Part shown: positions 1 to 6,435 of the stretch, piece by piece
Layout: each line of letters starts with the position of its first letter
Numbering within the stretch: the stretch's first letter is position 1
DNA from: Lachnospiraceae bacterium UBA1683
GTDB lineage: Bacteria > Bacillota > Clostridia > Lachnospirales > Lachnospiraceae
Direction of reading: 5' to 3'
NCBI GenBank assembly: GCA_002320245.1
Contig: DCKD01000081.1
Span: forward strand, 1-7,014
Length of the DNA stretch: 7,014 nucleotides
Program-made: the position numbers and the translations under genes
The notes under the pieces: model-generated
Databases searched by the model: none
The model's input: only the letters and a program-made list of their open reading frames with translations
What the model was told of the DNA's origin: nothing

Positions 1-202
1 ACCATTGTTTTTTCCAAAACTCAGTATACAGGTAAATCCACGCTGTTACACATGTGAGGTCACTTCATATTGTCCTATATAAATTGTGTGATTTTTCCTT
101 TGCATCAAGTGGGGCCTTCCGCACACTTGCCGGGAGCGGTCCGTTAGCCCTGCTGACATACTACACCGGAACCACTCGTAGATTTCACCGATATATTCTA
201 CA
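1..202. other. Intergenic region downstream of asd, no gene assigned
   Basis: This stretch follows the asd stop codon on the minus strand. I see no open frame with a ribosome binding site or a recognisable family. The longest minus-strand frame beginning with ATG (159 to 46, 37 codons) has no Shine-Dalgarno in front of it and a composition that does not persuade me. Positions 106-178 are markedly richer in G+C than their flanks and can fold when read on the minus strand: 172-178 pairs with 106-112 (seven pairs including one G-U), and 167-171 pairs with 117-121 across a four-base bulge. A smaller inverted repeat, CAAGTG at 106-111 and CACTTG at 124-129, competes with this. A five-base inverted repeat (GTAGA 178-182, TCTAC 197-201) lies directly after the asd stop. 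None is followed by a T run, so none is a standard intrinsic terminator. Confidence 0.5.
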
Positions 203-1288
203 CTATTTCGCCTGAATATATCCTTTTGCTGTCAATGCCTCAGCACACAATACCGCTCCGCCTGCTGCTCCTCTGACCGTGTTGTGGGACAGTCCGACAA
301 ATTTGTAATCGAACAGTGTGTCTTCCCTCAGACGTCCGATAGAAACACCCATTCCATTCTCATAATCCACATCCTGTGTAACCTGCGGGCGGTTATCCTC
401 TTCCAAATACTGGATGAACTGCTTCGGTGCGCTCGGAAGTCCTTCCTCCTGCGGAAATCCCTTGAAATTCACAAGTTTTTCAATCAACTGCTCTTTGGTC
501 GGTTTCTTTTCGAAATTGATAAACACAGCGGCTGTATGTCCGTTCAATACCGGAACACGGATACACTGACATGTAATCTTCGGAAGTTCTGCTTTTACAA
601 TCTCTCCGTTTTCAACCTTTCCAAGTACCCTCAGCGGCTCCTGCTCACTCTTTTCTTCTTCCCCTCCGATAAACGGAATGATATTCCCGGCCATTTCCGG
701 CCAGTCTTTGAATGTCTTTCCTGCTCCGGAAATTGCCTGATAAGTTGTCGCAACAACCTCCTTTGGTCCGAATTCTTTCCATGCCGCAAGGCACGGAGCA
801 TAACTCTGGATTGAGCAGTTTGGTTTTACTGCGATGAATCCGCGGGTTGTTCCAAGACGTTTTTTCTGGTCTGCAATCACTTCAAAATGGTCTGCATTAA
901 TCTCCGGCACTACCATCGGTACATCCGGCGTCCAGCGATGTGCACTGTTGTTGGATACAACCGGCGTCTCCGTCTTTGCATATTCCTCTTCGATTTTCTT
1001 AATCTCTTCTTTTGTCATATCAACAGCACTGAATACAAAATCTACTGTTGCAGCAACTTTATCTACTTCATTTACATTTAAAACAACCAGTTTCTTTACA
1101 GCTTCCGGCATTGGTGTATCCATTTTCCACCGGCCGCCGACAGCCTCCTCGTATGTCTTCCCTGCGGAACGCGGGCTTGCCGCTACCGTAACGACCTCAA
1201 ACCATGGGTGGTTTTCCAGCAGAGAGATAAATCTTTGTCCTACCATTCCTGTTGCTCCCAAAATACCGACTCTTAGTTTCTGATTCAT
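203..1288 (-). CDS. asd: Aspartate-semialdehyde dehydrogenase, archaeal/yeast type
   Basis: The enzyme reduces aspartyl-4-phosphate to aspartate-4-semialdehyde with NADPH in the cytoplasm. This is the common step towards lysine and diaminopimelate, threonine, methionine and isoleucine. The 361-residue product has the N-terminal Rossmann motif GATGMVGQ (residues 11-18), the catalytic cysteine in KPNCSIQS (Cys158) and the catalytic histidine in LNGHTAAV (His251). Length and motifs fit the archaeal/fungal subfamily, which some Clostridia carry, rather than the E. coli type. The ATG start is supported by AAAGGAG with seven bases of spacing (GGAG is the complement of 1296-1299). It follows argH in the same direction, with a 214-bp repeat-rich gap that I could not match to a lysine riboswitch. 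No obvious promoter was found for it alone, so readthrough from argH is possible. The gene looks intact. Confidence 0.97.
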   Translation of the reverse strand: MNQKLRVGILGATGMVGQRFISLLENHPWFEVVTVAASPRSAGKTYEEAVGGRWKMDTPMPEAVKKLVVLNVNEVDKVAATVDFVFSAVDMTKEEIKKIEEEYAKTETPVVSNNSAHRWTPDVPMVVPEINADHFEVIADQKKRLGTTRGFIAVKPNCSIQSYAPCLAAWKEFGPKEVVATTYQAISGAGKTFKDWPEMAGNIIPFIGGEEEKSEQEPLRVLGKVENGEIVKAELPKITCQCIRVPVLNGHTAAVFINFEKKPTKEQLIEKLVNFKGFPQEEGLPSAPKQFIQYLEEDNRPQVTQDVDYENGMGVSIGRLREDTLFDYKFVGLSHNTVRGAAGGAVLCAEALTAKGYIQAK

Positions 1289-1320
1289 TGTACTTCTCCT
1301 TTACTCTTCTTTCTTTAATC

Positions 1321-1501
1321 CTCTATTAGTTACTGTTATTTGTAACTGTTCAGAGCCAAGCAAATTCGTACAAAATGTGTGATGAATGCCTGCATTCGTG
1401 AACACATTTTTGTATGAATTTATTTGGCGGATACGCCACACCGAGGAAATGCACAACATTTTCGAGGCTGTCTCTGAATAGTTACTGTTATTATTATTCA
1501 G
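1321..1501. repeat. Palindromic repeat cluster between argH and asd, MITE-like
   Basis: This gap contains nested symmetry. The core is an imperfect hairpin of about 74 nt (1355-1428): GCCAA 1355-1359 pairs with TTGGC 1424-1428, then AAATTC, TACAAAA, TGTGT and GAATGC on the left find complements on the right, with small bulges and a tiny loop near 1390. It abuts a five-pair GATA-loop hairpin (1425-1438) and AAATG/CATTT (1447-1461). Around these lie near-terminal inverted repeats: GTAACTGTTCAGAG (1342-1355) and CTCTGAATAGTTAC (1472-1485), 13 of 14 complementary. Immediately outside them is the direct repeat TGTTATT (1334-1340, 1486-1492), part of a 14-bp direct repeat TAGTTACTGTTATT (1327-1340, 1479-1492). 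The layout resembles a small non-autonomous insertion with a target duplication, but without a second genomic copy this is an inference. No hairpin here has a following T run, so a plain terminator is less likely. Confidence 0.6.
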
Positions 1502-1502
1502 C

Positions 1503-2882
1503 TTACTCCGAAATCAGATATGCCTCTTCCTGTGCAATGACTTTTTCCATTGCGTCCTCTCCCGGCGCTCCAATCGTATTTCTCATCTCCACACAAGTCT
1601 TCATGCTGATTGCATCATAAATATCTTCTTCAAATACCGGTGAAATTGCGCGGAACTCTTCCATACTCATATCGTCCAGCGCAATATTTTTTTCAATACA
1701 GTACAGCACAAGCTGTCCCACGATTCCGTGTGCATCGCGGAACGGCACGCCGTGATTTACCAAATAATCCGCAGCATCCGTCGCATTTGTAAATCCGTTC
1801 TTTGCACTGGTTTCCATCCGCGCCTTATTGAATTTCATCGTGCGGAGCATTCCCGTAAACAGCGCAAGACAGCCTTTTGTTGTATCAATCGCATCAAACA
1901 CAAGTTCTTTATCTTCCTGCATATCCTTATTATATGCCAGCGGAATGCCTTTCATCGTAGTAAGTAACGACATCAGCGCTCCATACACCCTTCCGGTCTT
2001 TCCTCTTACCAGTTCTGCAATATCCGGATTTTTCTTCTGCGGCATAATGCTGCTGCCTGTACTGTATGCATCGTCAATCTCTACGAACTGATACTCGTTC
2101 GAGTTCCAGAGGATAACTTCCTCGGAAAATCTGCTTAAGTGCATCATCATCGTAGACATTGCAGACAACAGTTCAATCAGGTAGTCCCGGTCTGCTACAG
2201 AATCCATACTGTTGAGCGTCGGTCCTGTAAAATCAAGCAGCTCCGCTGTATAATCCCTATCCAGCGGATAAGTTGTCCCTGCCAGTGCCCCCGCACCAAG
2301 CGGACAATAATTCATTCTTGCATAGATATCTTTCAGGCGGGAACGGTCCCGTTTGAACATCTCAAAGTAAGCCCCCATATGATGTGCCAGCGTAATCGGC
2401 TGAGCTTTCTGCAAATGTGTAAATCCCGGCATGAACGTCTCAGTGTTGTCCTTCATAATCTGCAGAAGAACCTCCAGCAGCTTCTTTACCAACTTGTCGA
2501 GCTCCACAATTTCATCTCTCGTGTACAGTTTCATATCCAGTGCAACCTGATCATTCCTGCTGCGTCCGGTATGCAGTTTTTTTCCCGCATCCCCTATCCT
2601 GTCAATCAGATTTGCCTCCACAAAACTGTGAATATCTTCATATTTATCTGTAATCTCCAGCGTCCCGTTCTCCACATCCCTGCAAATTCCGTTCAGCCCG
2701 TCAATAATCTGTACTTTCTCCTCTTCTGTCAGGATTCCCTGCTTTGCAAGCATCGTCACATGTGCGATACTGCCTCGGATATCCTGCTCATAAAACTTTT
2801 TGTCAAAGGAAATAGATGCATTAAAATTATATACAAGTTTGTCCGTTTCTTTTGTAAAACGACCGCCCCATAACTGCGCCAT
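1503..2882 (-). CDS. argH: Argininosuccinate lyase
   Basis: The enzyme splits argininosuccinate into arginine and fumarate, the final step of arginine synthesis, and acts in the cytoplasm as a homotetramer. The 459-residue length equals the usual size of the family. It belongs to the fumarase/aspartase superfamily: the superfamily signature GSSIMPQKKNP is at residues 276-286, with the mobile catalytic serine loop at Ser277-Ser278. Conserved HTGRSRNDQ (104-112) and GFTHLQKAQP (153-162, with the active-site His156) are also present. The start MAQLWGGRF is typical of bacterial ArgH. A purine-rich GGAAGAGAGGAAG sequence lies just before the ATG. argH sits alone, without argG or other arginine genes in view. 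It has its own promoter at 2967-2995 and reads towards asd. I see nothing broken. Confidence 0.98.
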   Translation of the reverse strand: MAQLWGGRFTKETDKLVYNFNASISFDKKFYEQDIRGSIAHVTMLAKQGILTEEEKVQIIDGLNGICRDVENGTLEITDKYEDIHSFVEANLIDRIGDAGKKLHTGRSRNDQVALDMKLYTRDEIVELDKLVKKLLEVLLQIMKDNTETFMPGFTHLQKAQPITLAHHMGAYFEMFKRDRSRLKDIYARMNYCPLGAGALAGTTYPLDRDYTAELLDFTGPTLNSMDSVADRDYLIELLSAMSTMMMHLSRFSEEVILWNSNEYQFVEIDDAYSTGSSIMPQKKNPDIAELVRGKTGRVYGALMSLLTTMKGIPLAYNKDMQEDKELVFDAIDTTKGCLALFTGMLRTMKFNKARMETSAKNGFTNATDAADYLVNHGVPFRDAHGIVGQLVLYCIEKNIALDDMSMEEFRAISPVFEEDIYDAISMKTCVEMRNTIGAPGEDAMEKVIAQEEAYLISE

Positions 2883-2966
2883 TGTTTCTTCCTCTCTTCC
2901 TTTTTCTTATTTGTATGCTGTTGTTCAATCCTGCATATGCCGTCCGAACAATAACGTTTGCCAATT

Positions 2967-2995
2967 AGTTTACCACACTAAAGTGTCAATGTCCA
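2967..2995 (-). promoter_or_regulatory. Sigma-A-type promoter of argH with a palindrome in the spacer
   Basis: Read on the minus strand there is a -35 TGGACA (complement of 2990-2995), a 17-bp spacer and a -10 TAAACT (complement of 2967-2972). The bases TGG directly before the -10 give an extended -10 motif. The argH ATG lies about 85 bp downstream. The spacer contains a perfect 12-bp palindrome, ACACTAAAGTGT (2975-2986), placed where a bound repressor would block RNA polymerase. It does not look like a classical ARG box. The promoter assignment rests on sequence match alone. Confidence 0.6.
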
Positions 2996-3054
2996 CCTCT
3001 TTTTCAAAGGGAACTTGCAAAGGGGACAGTCGGTTTTCAGAATATTCTGTCTTC

Positions 3055-3708
3055 TTACGTTCCATCTCTCATTGAAAACACACATCCACAGTAATCCTGA
3101 CGATATAGGTCATACTTTTCCGACAATTCTACTGACCTCTTATATCCATTCTTTTTCTTAAAATCGGACATTAAGTAAGAAACACCAAATTCCTGTGCAA
3201 GTTTCATTCCGATTTCATTGAGCTTCTGTGCATTCTTTAGCGGACTGATACTGAGTGTGGTCGTAAAATAATCAAATTTTCCTTCCACCGCTTTCTTTGC
3301 CGTTTCTCTCAGCCTGAGCTCGTAACACCGGAAACAGCGTTCTCCGCCTTCCTTTACATCCTCCATCCCTTTTGCCATCTCGTAGAACTTTTCTTTATCA
3401 TATGCCCCTGCCATAAATGTGACCGGATGCCGGAAATACATTTGATGAATCAGTGTCTGTTGCTCCAGTACACGTTTCGTATATTCACTTTCCGGATAGA
3501 TATTCGGATTATAATAAAACACCGTGATTTCAAAATACTCTGACAGATATTCCAGAACATAACTGCTGCATGGCGCGCAGCAGCTGTGCAGCAGCAGTCT
3601 TGGCACCAGCCCTTCCTTCTGTAATTCCTCTATCTGTTTATCCAACTCTTTCTGATAATTGATTTTCTGTACATTTTCATTCGTACTCTTCCATTTTATG
3701 AAATCCAT
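3055..3708 (-). CDS. queH: Epoxyqueuosine reductase QueH
   Basis: QueH reduces epoxyqueuosine to queuosine in the wobble position of GUN-anticodon tRNAs, the last step of queuosine synthesis, replacing the unrelated cobalamin enzyme QueG. With the start chosen here the protein has 217 residues. It shows the family's cysteine signature: HSCCAPC (Cys43, Cys44, Cys47), ERCFRCY (Cys125, Cys128) and DYCGC (Cys207, Cys209), the residues expected to hold an iron-sulfur cluster and the second metal. An upstream in-frame ATG at 3738 would add ten residues. I prefer 3708 because GGAG (complement of 3717-3720) lies eight bases before it, and because a predicted -10 box at 3743-3748 would put the transcript start at or after the upstream ATG. 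No other queuosine gene is in view. It is divergent from the ABC operon. Confidence 0.93.
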   Translation of the reverse strand: MDFIKWKSTNENVQKINYQKELDKQIEELQKEGLVPRLLLHSCCAPCSSYVLEYLSEYFEITVFYYNPNIYPESEYTKRVLEQQTLIHQMYFRHPVTFMAGAYDKEKFYEMAKGMEDVKEGGERCFRCYELRLRETAKKAVEGKFDYFTTTLSISPLKNAQKLNEIGMKLAQEFGVSYLMSDFKKKNGYKRSVELSEKYDLYRQDYCGCVFSMRDGT

Positions 3709-3742
3709 ACTTTGCTCTCCTGTTTTATCTTTGTACATAGAA

Positions 3743-3751
3743 AGTATAACA
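3743..3751 (-). promoter_or_regulatory. Extended -10 promoter of queH
   Basis: On the minus strand the sequence TGTTATACT gives an extended -10 element (TGnTATACT), with the hexamer TATACT being the complement of 3743-3748. No good -35 box sits 17 bp upstream, which is tolerated by extended -10 promoters. Transcription would begin near 3735, about 27 bases before the chosen queH start. The site lies in the 168-bp divergent region shared with the ABC operon. Confidence 0.5.
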
Positions 3752-3865
3752 TATTCAAAGACAGATGCACAGTACAGATTCTGCCATTTCTTCCAAAGCT
3801 GCGTTCTGTTTTTCTATGCACCGTTCTGTCTTTTTTTCATAAAATGGCTATATACCGGATTGATT

Positions 3866-3869
3866 GGAG
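3866..3869 (+). promoter_or_regulatory. Ribosome binding site fixing the ABC ATPase start
   Basis: GGAG lies seven bases before the ATG at 3877. The frame stays open upstream to 3712, but the added residues are unlike any ABC ATPase, would overlap the queH start region, and the internal ATG at 3844 has no such site. This is why 3877 is taken as the start. Further upstream (about 3803-3840) there is an imperfect direct repeat based on GTTCTGT followed by T runs. I could not define a convincing promoter for this operon. Confidence 0.65.
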
Positions 3870-3876
3870 TGCCTGC

Positions 3877-4644
3877 ATGGAACCGATTCTGGAATTGAAA
3901 CACATACATTATGCATACCACACACCGGAGGGTGAGACAACTGCTCTTTGTGACATATCATTTTCCGTCGATTCCGGAGAATTTATCGCAATTGTCGGTC
4001 CATCGGGATGCGGTAAATCTACCCTTCTTTCTATTATATGTGGGTTGCTGGAACCGGAAAGGGGACTCATAAAACTAAATGGAAAATACCTCCGGCAAAG
4101 TACCACCAATATTGGCTATATGCTGCAGCATGACCATCTGTTTGAGTGGCGCACAGTCTACAATAATGTATTGCTCGGTCTGGAAATCCAGCATATGCTT
4201 TCCGCAAAGACCCGTGCAAAAGCACATGAGTTACTGGAGCTGTATGGATTGAAACAATTTGAAAATGCCAAGCCTTCGGAACTGTCCGGAGGCATGAGGC
4301 AGCGGGCAGCCCTGATTCGGACACTTGTTCTTGATCCGGATATCCTACTGTTAGATGAACCTTTTTCCGCTCTGGACTACCAGACACGGCTAACCGTTGG
4401 AGATGACATCGGACAGATTCTGCGTCAGGCCGGAAAGACCGCAATTCTTGTCACTCATGATTTATCCGAAGCAGTCAGTCTTGCCGACCGGATTCTCGTA
4501 CTGACTCCACGCCCTGCCACCATCGCCTCCGCCATTCCGGTTACATTCCATCTGGAACACGACACTCCGATGCAGCGCAGAAACGCTCCGGAATTTAAAA
4601 CTTATTTCAATCAAATCTGGAAGGAGCTGAACCCATATGCTTGA
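3877..4644 (+). CDS. ABC importer ATP-binding protein, NitT/TauT/thiamine-precursor type
   Basis: This is the cytoplasmic ATPase that would power the adjacent permease; 255 residues from this start, the normal size for the SsuB/TauB/NrtD/ThiZ group. All nucleotide-binding motifs are intact: Walker A GPSGCGKST (41-49), Q-loop Gln84 in YMLQHDHLFEW, signature LSGGMRQR (136-143), Walker B ILLLDEP (156-162, catalytic Glu161), D-loop ALD (165-167) and H-loop His194 in VTHDLSEAV. The LFEWRTV sequence after the Q-loop is typical of this subfamily, where the corresponding stretch often reads LLPWRTV. The stop overlaps the permease start by 8 bp, so the two genes are surely co-translated. The substrate cannot be read from the sequence: aliphatic sulfonates, nitrate-like anions, or a pyrimidine thiamine precursor are all handled by this group. 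Confidence 0.93.
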   Translation: MEPILELKHIHYAYHTPEGETTALCDISFSVDSGEFIAIVGPSGCGKSTLLSIICGLLEPERGLIKLNGKYLRQSTTNIGYMLQHDHLFEWRTVYNNVLLGLEIQHMLSAKTRAKAHELLELYGLKQFENAKPSELSGGMRQRAALIRTLVLDPDILLLDEPFSALDYQTRLTVGDDIGQILRQAGKTAILVTHDLSEAVSLADRILVLTPRPATIASAIPVTFHLEHDTPMQRRNAPEFKTYFNQIWKELNPYA

Positions 4645-5434
4645 ACTTTCCACCGGGCAGCAACATTATCTGAATCAACAGAGAAAACACCGCCGCATCG
4701 TCCGCGTGTCCCGCCTCGCTATTTTACTTGGCTTTCTGTTTCTCTGGGAATTCACGGCAAATGTTGGAATCATTGATTCCTTCATTTTCAGCAGTCCCTC
4801 CCGTATTGCACTCTGTTTTTGGGAAATGGCTCTGGACGGTACTATTTTCATGCATCTTTGGGTGACGCTTTATGAGACACTTGTCAGTTTTCTGCTTGTG
4901 ACCGCCATCAGTATCCTGTTTGCTGTTTTGCTCTGGTGCAGCCTAAAACTATCCGAAATATTAGATCCATACCTTGTCGTCCTGAACAGTCTGCCAAAAT
5001 CTGCACTTGCACCACTTTTAATCGTCTGGCTCGGAGCAAACCATACAACCATTATCGTTGCGGGTATGTCCGTTGCAATTTTCGGCAGCATTCTGAATCT
5101 GTATACCGCATTCGTCGGGGTTGATTCGGAAAAACTGCGGCTCATTTACACACTTCACGGCACGAAATTCCATGCCCTGACAAAAGTCGTACTGCCCAGT
5201 TCCATTCCGGCAATCATCAGCAATATGAAGGTCAATATCGGGCTGTGCCTTGTAGGTGTAATTATTGGAGAATTTCTCGCTGCACGGAACGGACTGGGAT
5301 ATCTGATTATCTATTCCAGTCAGGTCTTTAAAATGGATTGGCTTCTGATGTCCATTGTTCTTCTGTGCATCATGGCGATGATTCTCTACTCCTTAATTAA
5401 TCTGTTGGAAAAACTTTATTATCAAAAAGTGTGA
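4637..5434 (+). CDS. ABC importer permease, SsuC/TauC/ThiX-like
   Basis: This is the membrane subunit of the importer, expected to form a homodimer with two copies of the preceding ATPase. The 265 residues include a basic cytoplasmic start and about six hydrophobic segments, roughly at 27-45, 75-100, 110-130, 135-160, 205-222 and 235-255. The cytoplasmic coupling loop typical of BPD_transp_1 permeases lies near residues 172-195, where HGTKFHALTKVVLPSSIPA corresponds to the EAA motif. AAGGAG at 4621-4626, inside the ATPase gene, lies ten bases before the ATG, supporting translational coupling. The gene ends cleanly with no third operon member. A substrate-binding lipoprotein, normally encoded beside such genes, is missing on both sides. 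Family membership is sure, the substrate is not. Confidence 0.92.
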   Translation: MLELSTGQQHYLNQQRKHRRIVRVSRLAILLGFLFLWEFTANVGIIDSFIFSSPSRIALCFWEMALDGTIFMHLWVTLYETLVSFLLVTAISILFAVLLWCSLKLSEILDPYLVVLNSLPKSALAPLLIVWLGANHTTIIVAGMSVAIFGSILNLYTAFVGVDSEKLRLIYTLHGTKFHALTKVVLPSSIPAIISNMKVNIGLCLVGVIIGEFLAARNGLGYLIIYSSQVFKMDWLLMSIVLLCIMAMILYSLINLLEKLYYQKV

Positions 5435-5448
5435 TACAGACAGGGTTG

Positions 5449-5531
5449 TCACAATGATATTCTCCCTTCCAGGTAGACAAGTGAAAAAATAAAAACTTGT
5501 CACTTAGGAGGGAGCATATCACAATGCCCCC
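5449..5531. repeat. Long imperfect hairpin with flanking 8-bp direct repeat and alternative hairpin, in the convergent gap
   Basis: The arms 5456-5482 and 5495-5520 pair over about 26 positions: GATAT/ATATC, CTCCCT/AGGGAG, a weaker middle with G-U pairs, then GACAAGT/ACTTGTC, around an A-rich 12-base loop. TCACAATG occurs at 5449-5456 and again at 5519-5526, so the palindrome is nearly framed by an 8-bp direct repeat, as after insertion of a small element. A second hairpin uses the same bases: 5510-5517 with 5524-5531, eight pairs and a six-base loop. It is fully paired only on the minus strand because of one G-U pair. Both lie between the stops of the convergent ABC and pilin operons. They probably act in termination or in protecting RNA ends, though the T run on the minus strand sits in the long hairpin's loop rather than after a stem. 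Confidence 0.55.
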
Positions 5532-5549
5532 GCCAGCCCTTTTCTGATT

Positions 5550-6212
5550 TTATCTGCCATCGTTTCTCTTCTTTTTCTTTCCTGCCGCAGCGAGGATTCC
5601 GACCGAAGCCAGACATCCGGCCGCGCCCGCAAGGTAATACAGCGTATTGTCCCTCCATCCGGTCTTTGGTGCGCTCACTCTCAGCGTTTCCGTCTTCGGC
5701 GTGTGTTTGGGTTCCATGAACACATCGTAGAGCATGACCCCCTCTGCATCCGACCATGTCGGAATCGTTATCATGGACGGCTCCACAGCATCATCGTTTT
5801 TTGTATCCTCTGCCTGAACCAGATATACACCTACATCCAAACCGGAAAACCGAACCTCGCCGCTGCTGTCCGTCGTACCAGATGCGGATTCGCCCGTATT
5901 TTCCTCTTTTGCCTTTTCCGCCAGTTTTTCCGCTGCTGCTTTCAAATCATTCGCATTTCCGATAGCGTCCAATTCTACCCCGGCATCCCTGTATGTATCC
6001 AGCAACCTGTACTCTCCGTCCGCAACGTCCGCTATCTTTGTGCAGCAGAACAGGACACCTTCTTTCGAATTTCCTGTTTTCCCATCCGTAAGCCGGACGG
6101 TGATAGAACCTTGCCGGTCTTCGGATGCATCTGCTACAACAGCAGCCGATGTGCATAAGGCAATCACCACCGCAGCCAGTGCCAGCATCCGTTTTATTTT
6201 CCTGAATTTCAT
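5550..6212 (-). CDS. Small SpaA-like pilin or surface protein with APKTG sorting signal
   Basis: This is a secreted, sortase-anchored protein of 220 residues. A basic start and hydrophobic stretch form a signal peptide, with likely cleavage after about residue 29. The middle resembles a prealbumin-like pilin domain: GSITVRLTD (35-43), GVLFCCTKIAD (52-62), then an Ala/Lys/Glu-rich helix (88-104) and the strand motif SSGEVRFSGLDVGVYLVQAE (116-135). The C-terminus has the full cell-wall sorting layout: APKTG (181-185), a hydrophobic segment (about 192-210) and the tail KKKKR. Alanine replaces the usual leucine of LPXTG. AGGAGG (complement of 6220-6225) lies seven bases before the ATG, and the start overlaps the sortase remnant's stop as ATGA. 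It could be a minor or basal pilin; the vicinal Cys56-Cys57 pair is unusual for an exported pilin. Specific function unknown. Confidence 0.82.
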   Translation of the reverse strand: MKFRKIKRMLALAAVVIALCTSAAVVADASEDRQGSITVRLTDGKTGNSKEGVLFCCTKIADVADGEYRLLDTYRDAGVELDAIGNANDLKAAAEKLAEKAKEENTGESASGTTDSSGEVRFSGLDVGVYLVQAEDTKNDDAVEPSMITIPTWSDAEGVMLYDVFMEPKHTPKTETLRVSAPKTGWRDNTLYYLAGAAGCLASVGILAAAGKKKKRNDGR

Positions 6213-6427
6213 TTCACTTCCTCCTGCCCTTTCTTTCTGTCCTCTCTTCTGTTCTTTATGTACCCTGCAATTGCGATTACAATAAACAGGAACGGCAATG
6301 CCGACAGCAGGATTTCCCTTACCGACGGAACCCCCTGCTCTATGGAATCATAGCCGGCTTTAGAATACTCTGCCCGCTCCCCTGTCACTACCAAACGGTG
6401 GGTATTAATGCCGTATGGTGTACAGGT
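6209..6427 (-). pseudogene. Class C sortase, C-terminal fragment only
   Basis: The minus-strand frame reads RTCTPYGINTHRLVVTGER, which is the active-site block of class C (pilus-polymerising) sortases. It contains the catalytic cysteine (codon 6422-6424) and, eight residues after TC, the catalytic arginine in THR. A hydrophobic C-terminal anchor (LPFLFIVIAIAGY) and a charged tail follow, as expected for this class. About 72 residues remain from the cysteine to the stop. The usual N-terminal part, including the catalytic histidine, is absent: upstream of TC the frame gives only VVRNR and then runs into the 3' end of the preceding pilin gene, with a TGA stop near 6470. The expected T-L-x before TC is lost. 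A TTG at 6394 could start a 61-residue product, but without a ribosome binding site. It is therefore a decapitated, inactive remnant. The recognition is from the motif by eye. Confidence 0.87.
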
Positions 6428-6435
6428 CCTGTTTC

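Noticed and set aside
284..814. Plus-strand open frame inside asd
   Set aside because: It is antisense to a well-supported enzyme, has no ribosome binding site and no recognisable motif. The same applies to the frame at 834-1283.
1289..1502. Lysine riboswitch or T-box upstream of asd
   Set aside because: I found none of the conserved T-box bases or the lysine-element core, and the strong symmetry looks like a repeat element instead.
2139..2873. Long plus-strand open frame (244 codons) inside argH
   Set aside because: It lies fully antisense to argH, whose motifs are complete. Its Cys/His-rich composition is what an antisense reading produces.
3038..3049. 12-bp palindrome CAGAATATTCTG after queH
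   Set aside because: It is short, A+T-rich, without a loop or T run and not in a promoter, so no function is supported.
3712..3876. N-terminal extension of the ABC ATPase
   Set aside because: The added 55 residues match no ABC ATPase, overlap the queH promoter and leader, and the ATG at 3877 has the ribosome binding site.
5524..5547. Seven-codon frame behind a strong AGGAGG site
   Set aside because: It is too short to call a gene, and the purine run is also part of a hairpin arm. It is kept only as a possible scar.
6209..6394. Stand-alone 61-residue membrane protein from a TTG start
   Set aside because: The frame continues upstream into the sortase motif TCTPYGINTHR and has no ribosome binding site, so it is better read as a sortase remnant.
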